Shown here: piece after piece, positions 1 to 8,289 of the stretch | Layout of the letters: each line of letters starts with the position of its first letter | Numbering within the stretch: the stretch's first letter is position 1 | Assembly (NCBI RefSeq): GCF_030161395.1 | Contig: NZ_BSST01000001.1 | Location: 124,001 to 188,000, forward strand | Length of the DNA stretch: 64,000 nucleotides | From: Thalassotalea insulae | GTDB taxonomy: Bacteria > Pseudomonadota > Gammaproteobacteria > Enterobacterales > Alteromonadaceae | Direction: 5' to 3' | Position numbers and translations under genes: made by a program | Notes under the pieces: generated by a model | The model's input: only the letters and a program-made list of their open reading frames with translations | Told to the model about the DNA's origin: nothing | Database searches by the model: none

Positions 1-1
1 A

Positions 2-427
2 CTCAAAGGCACGACGATTTATCTGTTAGAGCAGCTTAAACAGGATTTTCTGCAGCAATTTACTGACAGTACACCAACACCAAAAGAACGCTTAGCCTTT
101 ATCATTAATGCTAATTTCAGTACTGCACAAAGCTCCAATAAAGCGGCTGTTGCTTGGCTCAGTTTTTGGGTGCAATCAATGCATGATAAGGAATTATCCC
201 AGCTTCAAAGAGTCAATCACGCGAGGCTCGCCAGTAACTTGCGTTATTCATTTAAGGCGCTGATAAAAAGGGACTACCTTGATTATTGTACTAACATGCT
301 TGCCGCACAAATAGACGGTCAGTGGCTCAGATGCGCATTATCTCAAGGTTCTAATGCACAATTTCTCAATGCCGCAAATTACTGTCATGCTCTAGCGGAG
401 CAATTAATCGACCAATACAGTAATTAA
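2..427 (+). CDS. betI: Transcriptional regulator BetI, C-terminal part
   Basis: This is the C-terminal 141 residues of a TetR-family repressor; the N-terminal DNA-binding domain lies upstream of the window. BetI represses choline uptake and glycine-betaine synthesis genes and is released by choline. The visible part carries BetI-type ligand-domain landmarks: AWLSFWVQSMHD followed by a Leu-Gln-rich helix, and AAQIDGQWLRCALS, which closely matches the segment ending in LWLRAALS of E. coli BetI. The reading frame is open from base 2 to a TAA at 425-427. The next gene is a BCCT-like membrane protein 69 bp downstream, which fits a choline/betaine locus. The identification rests on remembered family sequence, not a search. 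Confidence 0.85.
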   Translation, partial: LKGTTIYLLEQLKQDFLQQFTDSTPTPKERLAFIINANFSTAQSSNKAAVAWLSFWVQSMHDKELSQLQRVNHARLASNLRYSFKALIKRDYLDYCTNMLAAQIDGQWLRCALSQGSNAQFLNAANYCHALAEQLIDQYSN

Positions 428-496
428 CTCGTCATAAAACTGACAACTTTGTCCCTTAGACTCGGCGGACTTTAATCTAAACACCACAGGTGCAAA

Positions 497-1705
497 TTGC
501 TAATAGGATTTGGAGTTATTAGCGTTTTGCTATTTGGCGCCATATTGACGTGGCGCTTTCGTAATAGCCAATTGTCAGGAAAACAGCCCAGATCAATTTG
601 GCTGCTGAGCGCTATTTTATTCACCTCTGGTCTCGATGGCGGCTTTATATTACTTCCGCTAATTGAATTTCCACAATATCAAGAGAAAAATATTTATAGC
701 TTCACAAACCCGTTAGCGATTGAACTTGGTTTTTGGGGGATCACTGCGTGGACGTTGTACTATGTCTCGACCTTATACTTCTTAACTTTAGAGCCCAAAT
801 TACAATTATTTAGCAAACAATGGGTACAAAAACTCAGTGCCTTAGTGGTCATTATCACCTGCGCGTTTACTCTATCCTTATTTACCCAGTTAGTACCATT
901 TTATTTATCTGAACGACACAGTGATCATCCGCTATTCACCTTCATTATATTACTGGTGATTATTCTAACAGCGCTAGTGATCAGTACACGAATATCATTA
1001 ATGATGCGTATCAGCCAACTAAGTGTCTTAATATTTATTGGCTTATGGAGCTATTTGGCGCTGTCCAGTCAATTTGACTCACAAACGTTAATTTCTAGCA
1101 TAGACTTAGGTGCTGATTACTTAACATCATTGCACAAATTTATTGTGCCATTTAACGATTATCACGAGTTTTATCTTGCCTGGTGGCTTACATGGTCAAT
1201 TATGCTGGGACAATTCGTTGCACGTTTTGTTTCCGGTTTAAAACCATTACCTTTATTTATCGTCATGACTCTCTTGCCACTAATCCCCTGTTTTCTGTGG
1301 TTTGCGCTGTTATTCCACCTTGAGCAATCTCATTTTACCTTAACGACAGAAGTTAAATGGTGCCTACTGCTATTGGCATTAGCCTTTGTTATTAATTCAT
1401 TGGATTTTATGGTGGAAAACTATAGTAGAGCATTCAACATTGGTTTACAGGATATTGGCAAGAGCAGATTTATTATTATCAATAGTCTACTGCTATTAAC
1501 GTTAAGCTACCTGTTTCAATTGCAGCTTATCTTTGTTCAATGGTCAGCATTTGTCGTTATTTTGCTATTTTACCTGCTAATTGGTTATAAAAAACTACCT
1601 ACTCCCTACTTTACTCGCTCAACCAAAAAACCAGTAGCAAACGCTGATCGCTGCACACATACCAGCAATATCGGCGATCAAACCACAACTGATGGCATGT
1701 CTTGA
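497..1705 (+). CDS. Divergent BCCT-like (choline/betaine transporter family) membrane protein
   Basis: A polytopic membrane protein of 402 residues with about ten hydrophobic segments. Two stretches resemble BCCT transporters: residues near 75-95 (ELGFWGITAWTLYYVSTLYF, like the family's HWGLHAWAIYALVGL helix) and FYLAWWLTWSIMLGQFVARF near 225-245, matching the conserved Trp-rich segment of TM8. It is about 100 residues shorter than ordinary BCCT proteins (about 500-650) and I do not see the glycine-rich substrate-site motif. The start is taken as TTG 497 because the frame has no ATG after the stop at 473 and an AGG lies 6 nt upstream. Its last 29 codons overlap the convergent gene at 1619. 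Position after betI suggests a choline or betaine role; function is inferred. Confidence 0.6.
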   Translation: MLIGFGVISVLLFGAILTWRFRNSQLSGKQPRSIWLLSAILFTSGLDGGFILLPLIEFPQYQEKNIYSFTNPLAIELGFWGITAWTLYYVSTLYFLTLEPKLQLFSKQWVQKLSALVVIITCAFTLSLFTQLVPFYLSERHSDHPLFTFIILLVIILTALVISTRISLMMRISQLSVLIFIGLWSYLALSSQFDSQTLISSIDLGADYLTSLHKFIVPFNDYHEFYLAWWLTWSIMLGQFVARFVSGLKPLPLFIVMTLLPLIPCFLWFALLFHLEQSHFTLTTEVKWCLLLLALAFVINSLDFMVENYSRAFNIGLQDIGKSRFIIINSLLLLTLSYLFQLQLIFVQWSAFVVILLFYLLIGYKKLPTPYFTRSTKKPVANADRCTHTSNIGDQTTTDGMS

Positions 1706-2848
1706 ATAGCGAATACCCACCGAGCCAAAATACACCGCTAGCACATAAAAAGTGGTTTCTGTTGAACCCTGCATAATCGACGCCAATCGCCCGGCAAAGG
1801 AATCCGCACCATAGGTATTCATAGTTTCTATCATCATCGCTCTAGAACCTGAGCCACTTAAAGGCTTCATAAAGGCAGTAGGCAATGCATCGACAAAACG
1901 GGCATCCCAGCCAAAAAAATTAACGAATGTACGAATAGCGCCGACACATAGCTCAAGCGCACCACTGGCACGAAAAACACCAATAGCCACTAACATAGCA
2001 AGTAAATAAGGGATCAATTTAATACTAGTTTCAAAGCCCTGTTGTGCCCCTTCAATAAAGCTATCGTAAACATTAACCTGCTTTTTTGTCGCCAGCACAA
2101 TAAAAGCTAATAAAGTACTAAAGATCAAAAAATTGCCAACTAACGACGACTGAGTAGACAAAGCTTGTGCTGACAAGTTAAGAAAATAAACAACTATGGC
2201 CGCCATAATAGCAAACGCTGACAATAAATAAGCGAGCACCACAGTGTTATACAACTTAATTTTCTGAACAAAAGCAACGCTTAGTAAACCTGCCATGGTT
2301 GAAGCAAATGTTGCCAAGATAATCGGCACAAAAACATCGGTAGGTGAAGCAGCTCCTTGCTGTGCCCGGTAAACAAAAACCGCTAACGGAAACAAGGTCA
2401 CCGACGAGGTATTAAGCACTAAAAATAAGATCTGAGCATTACTGGCTGTATCTTTATTAGGGTTTAAGGTTTGCAAATCCTGCATTGCTTTTAAACCCAA
2501 AGGTGTAGCGGCATTATCAAGCCCGAGAAAATTCGCTGATAAGTTCATGGTCATTGAGCCAATAGCCGGATGGCCGTGGGGTAACTCTGGCATTAAGCGA
2601 GTAAATAATGGAGAAATTAATGTTGCCAGCTTCGTCATTAATCCGGCATGCTCTGCCACTTTCATCATACCAAGCCAAAAACTGAGCACGCCAATTAAGC
2701 CAATCGCTATTTCCACTGTCACCTTCGACATCGAAAAAATCGCATTGACCAATTGCTCAAAAATCAATGCCTGATCGAGTACCAACCACTGGTAGAGCGC
2801 TGAAACAAATGCGATAGTAAAAAAGCTGATCCAAATTTTATTTAGCAA
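1619..2848 (-). CDS. SpmA/SpmB-type nucleoside-recognition (Gate) domain membrane protein
   Basis: A 409-residue inner-membrane protein that looks like a fusion of the two Gate-domain modules found separately as SpmA and SpmB in sporulating Firmicutes. The N-terminal half carries the conserved run MTMNLSANFLGLDNAATPLG followed by a Lys-Ala-Met-Gln helix; the C-terminal half ends with the matching Gate features PTAFMKPLSGSGSR and MQGSTETTFYVLAVYFG. Single-protein fusions of this kind are widespread in gammaproteobacteria; their substrate is not established and the 'nucleoside recognition' name is a domain label. It is transcribed alone, convergent with and overlapping the BCCT-like gene. The ATG at 2848 directly precedes a hydrophobic helix. 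Confidence 0.8.
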   Translation of the reverse strand: MLNKIWISFFTIAFVSALYQWLVLDQALIFEQLVNAIFSMSKVTVEIAIGLIGVLSFWLGMMKVAEHAGLMTKLATLISPLFTRLMPELPHGHPAIGSMTMNLSANFLGLDNAATPLGLKAMQDLQTLNPNKDTASNAQILFLVLNTSSVTLFPLAVFVYRAQQGAASPTDVFVPIILATFASTMAGLLSVAFVQKIKLYNTVVLAYLLSAFAIMAAIVVYFLNLSAQALSTQSSLVGNFLIFSTLLAFIVLATKKQVNVYDSFIEGAQQGFETSIKLIPYLLAMLVAIGVFRASGALELCVGAIRTFVNFFGWDARFVDALPTAFMKPLSGSGSRAMMIETMNTYGADSFAGRLASIMQGSTETTFYVLAVYFGSVGIRYSRHAISCGLIADIAGMCAAISVCYWFFG

Positions 2849-3082
2849 AACGAAAAATCACACCTTTAAATAATAAGCCAACAGTATACATAAGCTCAGC
2901 ATAAAGCCTAGTGCATAGCCTGTGCACAAACTGTTAGCTAGCCGTAGATAAGCGGTGAGTTAGGTGTATACAAAAATCAATCAAAACCAATAAAACCAAT
3001 AAATATCAATGAGATATTTTTTTTATAAATATTATTAGCTTTTGCTAGAGTTTGCACTACAATTAGTTTTACAGATTAATTA

Positions 3083-3210
3083 TGACCCAATGATGCTCGC
3101 ATATATTTTCATTGTTCTAGTAACATAACCTGTTAATTAGCGCACGGCTCATCTCCTTTTTGAGCCATCCCCTGGGCCCGAAACTAGCTAATAGTTTCGG
3201 GCTGTTTTTA
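3083..3210 (+). ncRNA. Candidate small RNA ending in a strong intrinsic terminator
   Basis: The 384-bp gap 2849-3232 lies between two minus-strand genes, yet it ends with a plus-strand intrinsic terminator (stem 3176-3186/3192-3202). Just upstream is a second hairpin, GGCTCA/TGAGCC around a U-rich loop (about 3146-3166). A possible promoter is TTGCAC near 3053 followed 17 nt later by ATTAAT, which would start a transcript near 3083 of about 125 nt. No open reading frame worth naming is present on this strand. The 5' end is a guess and no known sRNA family was recognised. Confidence 0.35.
3176..3210 (+). terminator. Rho-independent terminator (plus strand)
   Basis: An 11-bp perfect stem (GCCCGAAACTA / TAGTTTCGGGC) with a 5-nt loop is followed by TGTTTTTA. 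On the minus strand there is no U-tract after the stem, so it does not serve the gene that ends at 3233. No plus-strand protein gene precedes it, which is why a small RNA is proposed here. Confidence 0.75.
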
Positions 3211-3232
3211 TCTACAATAATTAAAAATAAGC

Positions 3233-4003
3233 TTAAGAAAGGGCAAATAATCGCTGAAAATTTTCACGGGAGATTTTCGCAATCTCTTCTACCGACTGGC
3301 CGCGGATACTGGCTAAATGTTTTGCTACTTCTACCACATAAGCCGGTTGATTTTGTTGACCTCGATATGGTACTGGCGCCAAATAAGGAGCATCAGTTTC
3401 AATTAAAATTCGCTCATCCGGGACTCTTCTTGCTACTTCTCTAAGAGCACTGGCATTTTTAAACGTCACTATGCCGGAAAAGGAAATATAAAATCCCATT
3501 TCAATCGCTTGCTGCGCCATTTCCCAGGTTTCAGTAAAACAATGCAAAATCCCGCCAACTTTACCTGCCTGATGTTGACGCAGCATATTAAGGGTGTCTT
3601 GTTGCGCATCCCGAGTATGAATAATCAATGGTTTATTCAAGTGAATTGCAGCTTTGATGTGCTTTTCAAATGAATCTAACTGAATTTCTTTTGTTTCCGG
3701 TGCATAAAAATAGTCTAAACCAGTTTCACCGATTGCGATAACACGTGGGTGTTGGGCTAATTCAAGTAACTGCTGATAATCTGTTTTATCTTCCTGATTG
3801 AGTGGATGCGCTCCACAAGTTAACAGCACATTGTCATAATTTGCTGTCTTCTCAGCCATGGTAGGAAAGTCAGCTAATGTCACACTCACACAAAGCATTT
3901 GCGTGACCTGAGCGTCATGTGCTGCCTGCACTACCTTGTCGAGGTTATTGTCGAATGAAGCAAGATCAAGACGATCTAAGTGACAATGGGAATCGATAAA
4001 CAA
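3233..4003 (-). CDS. ycfH: TatD-family metal-dependent hydrolase (YcfH)
   Basis: A TIM-barrel metallohydrolase of the TatD DNase family, 256 residues, the usual length. Metal ligands are visible: HCH at residues 6-8, Glu93 in IGETGLDY, His129 in IIHTRDA, His154 in LHCFTET and Asp204 in IETDAPYL. TatD proteins act as 3'-5' deoxyribonucleases in DNA repair or turnover, but the YcfH branch is less well defined and its substrate is uncertain. The start is TTG 4003, supported by an AGGAG site about 7 nt upstream. It is the last gene of the tmk-holB-pilZ-tatD run, the order seen in many gammaproteobacteria. Confidence 0.93.
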   Translation of the reverse strand: MFIDSHCHLDRLDLASFDNNLDKVVQAAHDAQVTQMLCVSVTLADFPTMAEKTANYDNVLLTCGAHPLNQEDKTDYQQLLELAQHPRVIAIGETGLDYFYAPETKEIQLDSFEKHIKAAIHLNKPLIIHTRDAQQDTLNMLRQHQAGKVGGILHCFTETWEMAQQAIEMGFYISFSGIVTFKNASALREVARRVPDERILIETDAPYLAPVPYRGQQNQPAYVVEVAKHLASIRGQSVEEIAKISRENFQRLFALS

Positions 4004-4049
4004 AAACTACTCCTAGGATATTATATAAAGTAAATTGACTACTAAACAG

Positions 4050-4376
4050 CTACATAGTGAGCGTTGGCTCAGAAGAATTAAGTAAACGACTGATCGCTTT
4101 TTCGATTTGATTACGGGTATTTTCCGGATCTTCTACAAATGCAATACCGATACCTGCAGGCGTACCGTGTTGTGCGCCTATTGGTGTTAACCAGCAAACC
4201 TTACCAATCACTTCTGAAGGTTCAAGCGAATCTGGTAACAGGACCTCTAAGGTAATATCCGTACCTAATTCAAATTTTTCTGTCGTTCTGACAAACAGAC
4301 CACCATTTTTAACAAATGGCATATAAGACAAATACAGCTCTTTATCGCTAACAAATTCTAAATACAAACTTTCCAT
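4050..4376 (-). CDS. pilZ: PilZ-type type IV pilus biogenesis protein
   Basis: A 108-residue single PilZ domain. It matches the pseudomonad PilZ protein itself, with SYMPFVKNGGLFVRT near residues 17-31, VCWLTPIGAQHGTPAGIGIAF around 60-80, and an ending close to the family's PTHTM tail. This subtype lacks the N-terminal RxxxR motif that binds c-di-GMP in other PilZ domains, and I see none here. In Pseudomonas and Xanthomonas it is needed for type IV pilus assembly and works with PilB and FimX. It sits between holB and tatD, as in Pseudomonas; the ATG at 4376 is 10 nt after the holB stop. Confidence 0.88.
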   Translation of the reverse strand: MESLYLEFVSDKELYLSYMPFVKNGGLFVRTTEKFELGTDITLEVLLPDSLEPSEVIGKVCWLTPIGAQHGTPAGIGIAFVEDPENTRNQIEKAISRLLNSSEPTLTM

Positions 4377-4385
4377 CTTGTTCCC

Positions 4386-5351
4386 TTAATCATCGATAAT
4401 GAACTGAATCTCAACAAGCAGTTTTTCTAAACCAAATGTCTGATTAAATTGGCTGTAACTGGTGACTTTTTTATTATAGGCATTAATCGCCTGATATACC
4501 TGATAAAGCGCATCTTGTTTATCATGAAGAAAGCGTGAAAATTTATCAAGGTCAATCGCAGGTGGTAAGGTGACGCTTTGCCATTGATGATGACTTCTCA
4601 ACAAATCCACCGCTATTTTTTCAAGCCAACGCACACTATGGGCACTAGTTTCTAACAAGGTTAATAGCGCCATGCGTTGCTGGCCCAGATATAAAAAACT
4701 GATAAACTGCTGCACTACTTGCTGGTACTGCTGATGAATTTCAGGATCAGCAAGTTCAGCAAAATGCGATAAGTTAACAAAGCTATCTTGACTGGTTTTT
4801 CCTAAATTCGCCGTTAACTCAGCCCCCACTGGCGGCCGTAATGGTAACTGACGACAACGACTGACGATGGTTGGTAACAAGTGTTGAATATCTTTTACCA
4901 GCAGCAGTAAGTAACAATGTGCTGTTGGTTCTTCTAATGTTTTCAATAACGCGTTGGCGGCTGACTCAGTCATCATCTCCGCACCATCAATCACTACCAC
5001 CTGGTTATGACCTAACTGGGCTGTTTTTTCTAAAAAACGACTAACCTGACGAATTTGATCAACGCCAATATGGTTGCCCTCAGCAACAACATCAAGATGA
5101 TCAGGATGACTATTTTGGCCAAAAAGATGACAGTTTTTACATTGACCACACGGAATATCAGCAGGATTATTCGCTAATAATGATGGTTCTGCCGGTGCAG
5201 AGTATTGGCACATCAATGCATTAGCTAACCAATGAGCCAATTCCTTTTTTCCTGCGCCACTAACGCCTGACAGAACAATAGCATGAGGCAAATTCTTACG
5301 ATGAATTTGCTCGATTAATACTTGCTGTTCAGCTAATAGCCACGACTTCAT
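4386..5351 (-). CDS. holB: DNA polymerase III subunit delta'
   Basis: The clamp-loader subunit delta', an AAA+-like protein that helps load the beta sliding clamp. The N-terminal region has the P-loop-like SGVSGAGKKELAHWL (near residues 27-41), a zinc-binding group CGQCKNC plus an earlier Cys, and the SRC motif (VSRCRQLPL) near residue 165 typical of clamp-loader proteins. Length, 321 residues, matches the family (E. coli 334). The start chosen is ATG 5351; a TTG one codon upstream is also possible. It follows tmk by 21 bp and precedes pilZ by 9 bp, so the three are probably one transcript. Confidence 0.93.
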   Translation of the reverse strand: MKSWLLAEQQVLIEQIHRKNLPHAIVLSGVSGAGKKELAHWLANALMCQYSAPAEPSLLANNPADIPCGQCKNCHLFGQNSHPDHLDVVAEGNHIGVDQIRQVSRFLEKTAQLGHNQVVVIDGAEMMTESAANALLKTLEEPTAHCYLLLLVKDIQHLLPTIVSRCRQLPLRPPVGAELTANLGKTSQDSFVNLSHFAELADPEIHQQYQQVVQQFISFLYLGQQRMALLTLLETSAHSVRWLEKIAVDLLRSHHQWQSVTLPPAIDLDKFSRFLHDKQDALYQVYQAINAYNKKVTSYSQFNQTFGLEKLLVEIQFIIDD

Positions 5352-5372
5352 CAAAATGACCTTATCAAAAAA

Positions 5373-6008
5373 TTATTGTTGTTGAGCTAACAAGGTATCA
5401 ATCACGGTCAGCACATCGCTCAGTACTTGTTCTTTTGATTGCGATGCATCAATTATCGCGAATTTTTCCGGATGATTTTTTGCTTGAATCAAATAACCGT
5501 TGCGTGCTTTAGTGAGAAAATCCAGTTTTTCATCTTCTAAGCGGTCCAGCGCTTGACCTCGTTTTTTTACTCTTTCGAGCCCTGCTAACGGATCTAAATC
5601 AAGAATAATATTAATATCTGGTCGAAAGCCATCAAGCGCCAAATCATTGATTTTAACGATAGTATCTAATGCTATACCTCGAGCATAGTGCTGAAAACTA
5701 AAGGTTGCCGCATCAAAACGATCAGAAATGACAATTTTTCCTGCCGCCAATGCCGGTTTAATTTTTTGTTCAAGATGTTGCGCCCGTCCGGCGCCAAATA
5801 GCATTAATTCCGTCAGATCGCACATTTCCGGTGTACTTGGGTCAAGAATAACTTCTCTGATCTTCTCACCTATCGGTGTACCACCTGGCTCTCTGGTTAA
5901 CACCACATCTAGCCCTTTTGCACTCAGATACTTTTCTACTTCATTAATTACCGTTGTTTTACCCGCGCCATTGCTACCATCGAAAACAACCATAAAGCCT
6001 TTTTTCAT
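5373..6008 (-). CDS. tmk: Thymidylate kinase
   Basis: Converts dTMP to dTDP. The P-loop GSNGAGKTT (residues 11-19), TREPGGTPIGEKIRE and the DRL-type Arg region (LDRLEDE, near 150) identify it. It is divergent at two usually conserved places: the P-loop is preceded by VVFDGSN where most have IEGxE/D, and the segment normally reading AYQGxGRG is FSFQHYARG, so the loop lining the nucleotide site differs. The ATG at 6008 is chosen over a TTG at 6020 because GAGAGA lies directly upstream. Tmk, holB, pilZ and tatD form a tight run; a 328-bp gap separates it from mltG, unlike the close spacing common elsewhere. Confidence 0.9.
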   Translation of the reverse strand: MKKGFMVVFDGSNGAGKTTVINEVEKYLSAKGLDVVLTREPGGTPIGEKIREVILDPSTPEMCDLTELMLFGAGRAQHLEQKIKPALAAGKIVISDRFDAATFSFQHYARGIALDTIVKINDLALDGFRPDINIILDLDPLAGLERVKKRGQALDRLEDEKLDFLTKARNGYLIQAKNHPEKFAIIDASQSKEQVLSDVLTVIDTLLAQQQ

Positions 6009-6336
6009 TTTTTCTCTCAATAGTGTTTAGCTAACTCAAAGGACTTATCTAATTTGGTGATAAAGATATTTGTCGTTTATAGAGGTGAAGCTATCACGGC
6101 CAGTTAGTGAAAGTTATTTGCCGAGCATTCTCGCAAATAAGCATTGCAAACTCAATTGCTAAGGTGCGCTATTTGTTTCATCGTTAGGTGGATTGCCACT
6201 GACTCCTGCATTAGACCCGCTTTATCGAAGCAAGAAAACGCTATCGATACCGCTAAAAATAGCATCGACTTACTTTCTAGCAATCACTGATTGAAATGAG
6301 AGGACAGCGAAGGCTAAATTGAAAAAGCAACAGCCC
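6009..6336. other. Unusually long tmk-mltG gap
   Basis: No gene is visible in this 328-bp stretch between two minus-strand genes that are normally close together. It holds a bulged hairpin at 6114-6140 (TTATTTG-C-CGAG, loop CATT, CTCG-CAAATAA) and short inverted repeats near 6250-6275. Neither has a convincing U-tract. A promoter for tmk is expected here, but I could not fix one. Confidence 0.5.
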
Positions 6337-7344
6337 CTACCGATTGAGCTGATATTTCACCACAGCTTTATTATGATCGGTCAAATTTTCTGTAAAAATA
6401 TGCTTGCCCTGGCCATTACTGACAAAATATAAATAATTGCTGGGGGCTGGATGCATAGCAGCATGAATAGCCGATTTTCCTGGCATAGCAATTGGTGTTG
6501 GTGGTAATCCATTAATTCTATAAGTATTATACGCCGTTTTTTCTTTCTTATGCGCACGTTTGATATCGCCTTGATACCTGTCACCTAAGCCATAAATAAT
6601 AGTGGGATCCGTTTGAAGTCGCATGCCCTGATTTAAGCGGTTAACAAACACTGATGCAATCAACTCATGTTCCGTATGTCGCCCGCTTTCTTTTTCTATA
6701 ATCGACGCCATAGTCAATGCTTGATAAGCATTATCATAAGGTAGGCCGCCATCTCGGTTCGCCCAGGCATTTTCCAGCTCTTGTCGCATTTTATTATAGG
6801 CTCGGGTGAGTAACTCAACATCTGAGGTTTGATTAGTAAACGCATAAGTATCGGGATAAAAAAGCCCTTCAGGATGTGACTGCTTAAGCGCTAACTTATT
6901 GGCCACCTGTTGATAGCCATTTTTTTGCGGATCTAATGTATGAGTAATATGGCGATTAGCTCGTATCAATGCCAACCATTGTTTTAAAGTAGAACCTTCA
7001 ATAAAAGTAATCGTAAATTGATGCTCTTTACCTTGCGATACCATTTGCAGTATTTGCTTTAATGTTTGCGACGGTAATATTTGATAGGTTCCTGCTTTAA
7101 TTATCACAGCGTTGCGGTAAAAACGAACATAATTTCGTAGCCAAAAACGAGTCTCTATTACACCCAATGCTTTTAATTGCTTGGTAAACTGATGAAATGA
7201 GCTACCGTTATTAACGGTAAGCAATGCCGGCTCAGCTAACAGGTTAGGTTTTGTTAACTGGTAATGAGTAACGGCTACGAGTATACCGACAACAAGTAGT
7301 AATAAACTAGCACCGGTAAATAAAAAACGCTTCAACTTATTCAA
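6337..7344 (-). CDS. mltG: Endolytic murein transglycosylase MltG
   Basis: A YceG-family lytic transglycosylase that cuts nascent peptidoglycan strands within the glycan and so sets strand length. It has one N-terminal transmembrane helix (residues about 9-27), a LysM-like region, and the catalytic domain with MASIIEKESGR (the family Glu) and NRLNQGMRLQTDPTIIYG around 215-260. Length, 335 residues, is typical. The start is TTG 7344, three bases after the pabC stop, with a GGGAAG site about 8 nt upstream, so it is probably translationally coupled to pabC. No better ATG lies nearby. Confidence 0.93.
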   Translation of the reverse strand: MNKLKRFLFTGASLLLLVVGILVAVTHYQLTKPNLLAEPALLTVNNGSSFHQFTKQLKALGVIETRFWLRNYVRFYRNAVIIKAGTYQILPSQTLKQILQMVSQGKEHQFTITFIEGSTLKQWLALIRANRHITHTLDPQKNGYQQVANKLALKQSHPEGLFYPDTYAFTNQTSDVELLTRAYNKMRQELENAWANRDGGLPYDNAYQALTMASIIEKESGRHTEHELIASVFVNRLNQGMRLQTDPTIIYGLGDRYQGDIKRAHKKEKTAYNTYRINGLPPTPIAMPGKSAIHAAMHPAPSNYLYFVSNGQGKHIFTENLTDHNKAVVKYQLNR

Positions 7345-7347
7345 CAG

Positions 7348-8157
7348 TTACTTCCCTTGGCTGATACATTGGTTAAATTGCGCACGATAATGCAATACTT
7401 TATCTAGAGCCAGTACTTGTCCCTGATAACAGCGCACCGGGACAATCCCCATAATGCTGTTACAGATAAACATAGCATCAAGTTGAGTTACATCCGCTAA
7501 CGTTGCCTTCACCACCTCTATGTTTGCATCCTGTGCTAATATCTGCTGGCGATAAAGCCCTTTGACGCCAGAATCAGATAGTTCTGGTGTATAAAGTCGC
7601 CCACGATGAAACCAAAAAAGATTAGCACAACTGGTTTCAATGATTTCATTATTAATATTGCACACCAGTAAATCATCACAATCACGCTGATCGAGCTCCG
7701 CCCTGAGTAAGACCTGCTCTAAACGGTTAAGATGTTTTAATCCTTTTAACAGCGGGTTCAACCCCAACTGTATATTCGCATTTTCCAGTGTAATACCTTG
7801 CTGAGCCCATTGACTATAACGTGTCGGCATAGGATGAAGAGAAATTATTCGCTGCGCGTTTAAGGCTCCTTGCCGTGAATAACCACGTCCACCACTCCCA
7901 GCAGTGATCATCACTTTCACTACAGCTAACTGACATGCTGAAACAGCTTGATTAAGCTCTGAGACTAATGCTTGATGGTCATATGATATCTTTAAATAAC
8001 GACAACCTTCCACCAGACGAGTTAAATGCTCTGCCAACCATTGCACCTCTCCATTGACCACCTTAGCGGTAGTAAACAAGCCGTCACCATAGGCTAAACC
8101 ACGATCATCTGTCGCAATCTGTTGTTGCCTTTGACCATTAATAAAGCAATGAAACAT
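7348..8157 (-). CDS. pabC: Aminodeoxychorismate lyase
   Basis: A fold-type IV PLP enzyme that releases p-aminobenzoate and pyruvate from 4-amino-4-deoxychorismate in folate synthesis. Visible landmarks are DRGLAYGDGLFTT at residues 18-30, KGLKHLNRLEQVLLRAEL near 130-150 with the PLP lysine (K in GLKHLNRLEQ), and ETSCANLFWFHRGRLYTPEL near 170-190. Length 269 equals that of E. coli PabC. It sits between fabF and mltG, the usual gammaproteobacterial order. Confidence 0.93.
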   Translation of the reverse strand: MFHCFINGQRQQQIATDDRGLAYGDGLFTTAKVVNGEVQWLAEHLTRLVEGCRYLKISYDHQALVSELNQAVSACQLAVVKVMITAGSGGRGYSRQGALNAQRIISLHPMPTRYSQWAQQGITLENANIQLGLNPLLKGLKHLNRLEQVLLRAELDQRDCDDLLVCNINNEIIETSCANLFWFHRGRLYTPELSDSGVKGLYRQQILAQDANIEVVKATLADVTQLDAMFICNSIMGIVPVRCYQGQVLALDKVLHYRAQFNQCISQGK

Positions 8158-8230
8158 TAAAAATCATTATCTAATAACAAGTTATAACTAAGCGCCATTA
8201 TATGTTAATAGCGCGATAATATGCCACCAA

Positions 8231-8266
8231 TAAAAAAGCCTGAATACGACCAGCATATTCAGGCTT
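8231..8266 (-). terminator. Intrinsic terminator after fabF
   Basis: An 11-bp inverted repeat (AAGCCTGAATA at 8236-8246, TATTCAGGCTT at 8256-8266) is followed on the minus strand by a run of T (8232-8237). It lies 24 bp past the fabF stop and separates the fatty-acid cluster from pabC-mltG. Confidence 0.85.
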
Positions 8267-8289
8267 AACATTTTTTTATTGCTCAGCGA

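Noticed and set aside
2547..2774. Plus-strand 75-codon frame opposite the Gate-domain membrane protein
   Set aside because: It is the antisense shadow of a clearly conserved gene and resembles no known protein.
3233..3444. Plus-strand 94-codon frame beginning at 3160
   Set aside because: It overlaps the terminator hairpin and the conserved 3' end of the TatD-family gene in antisense.
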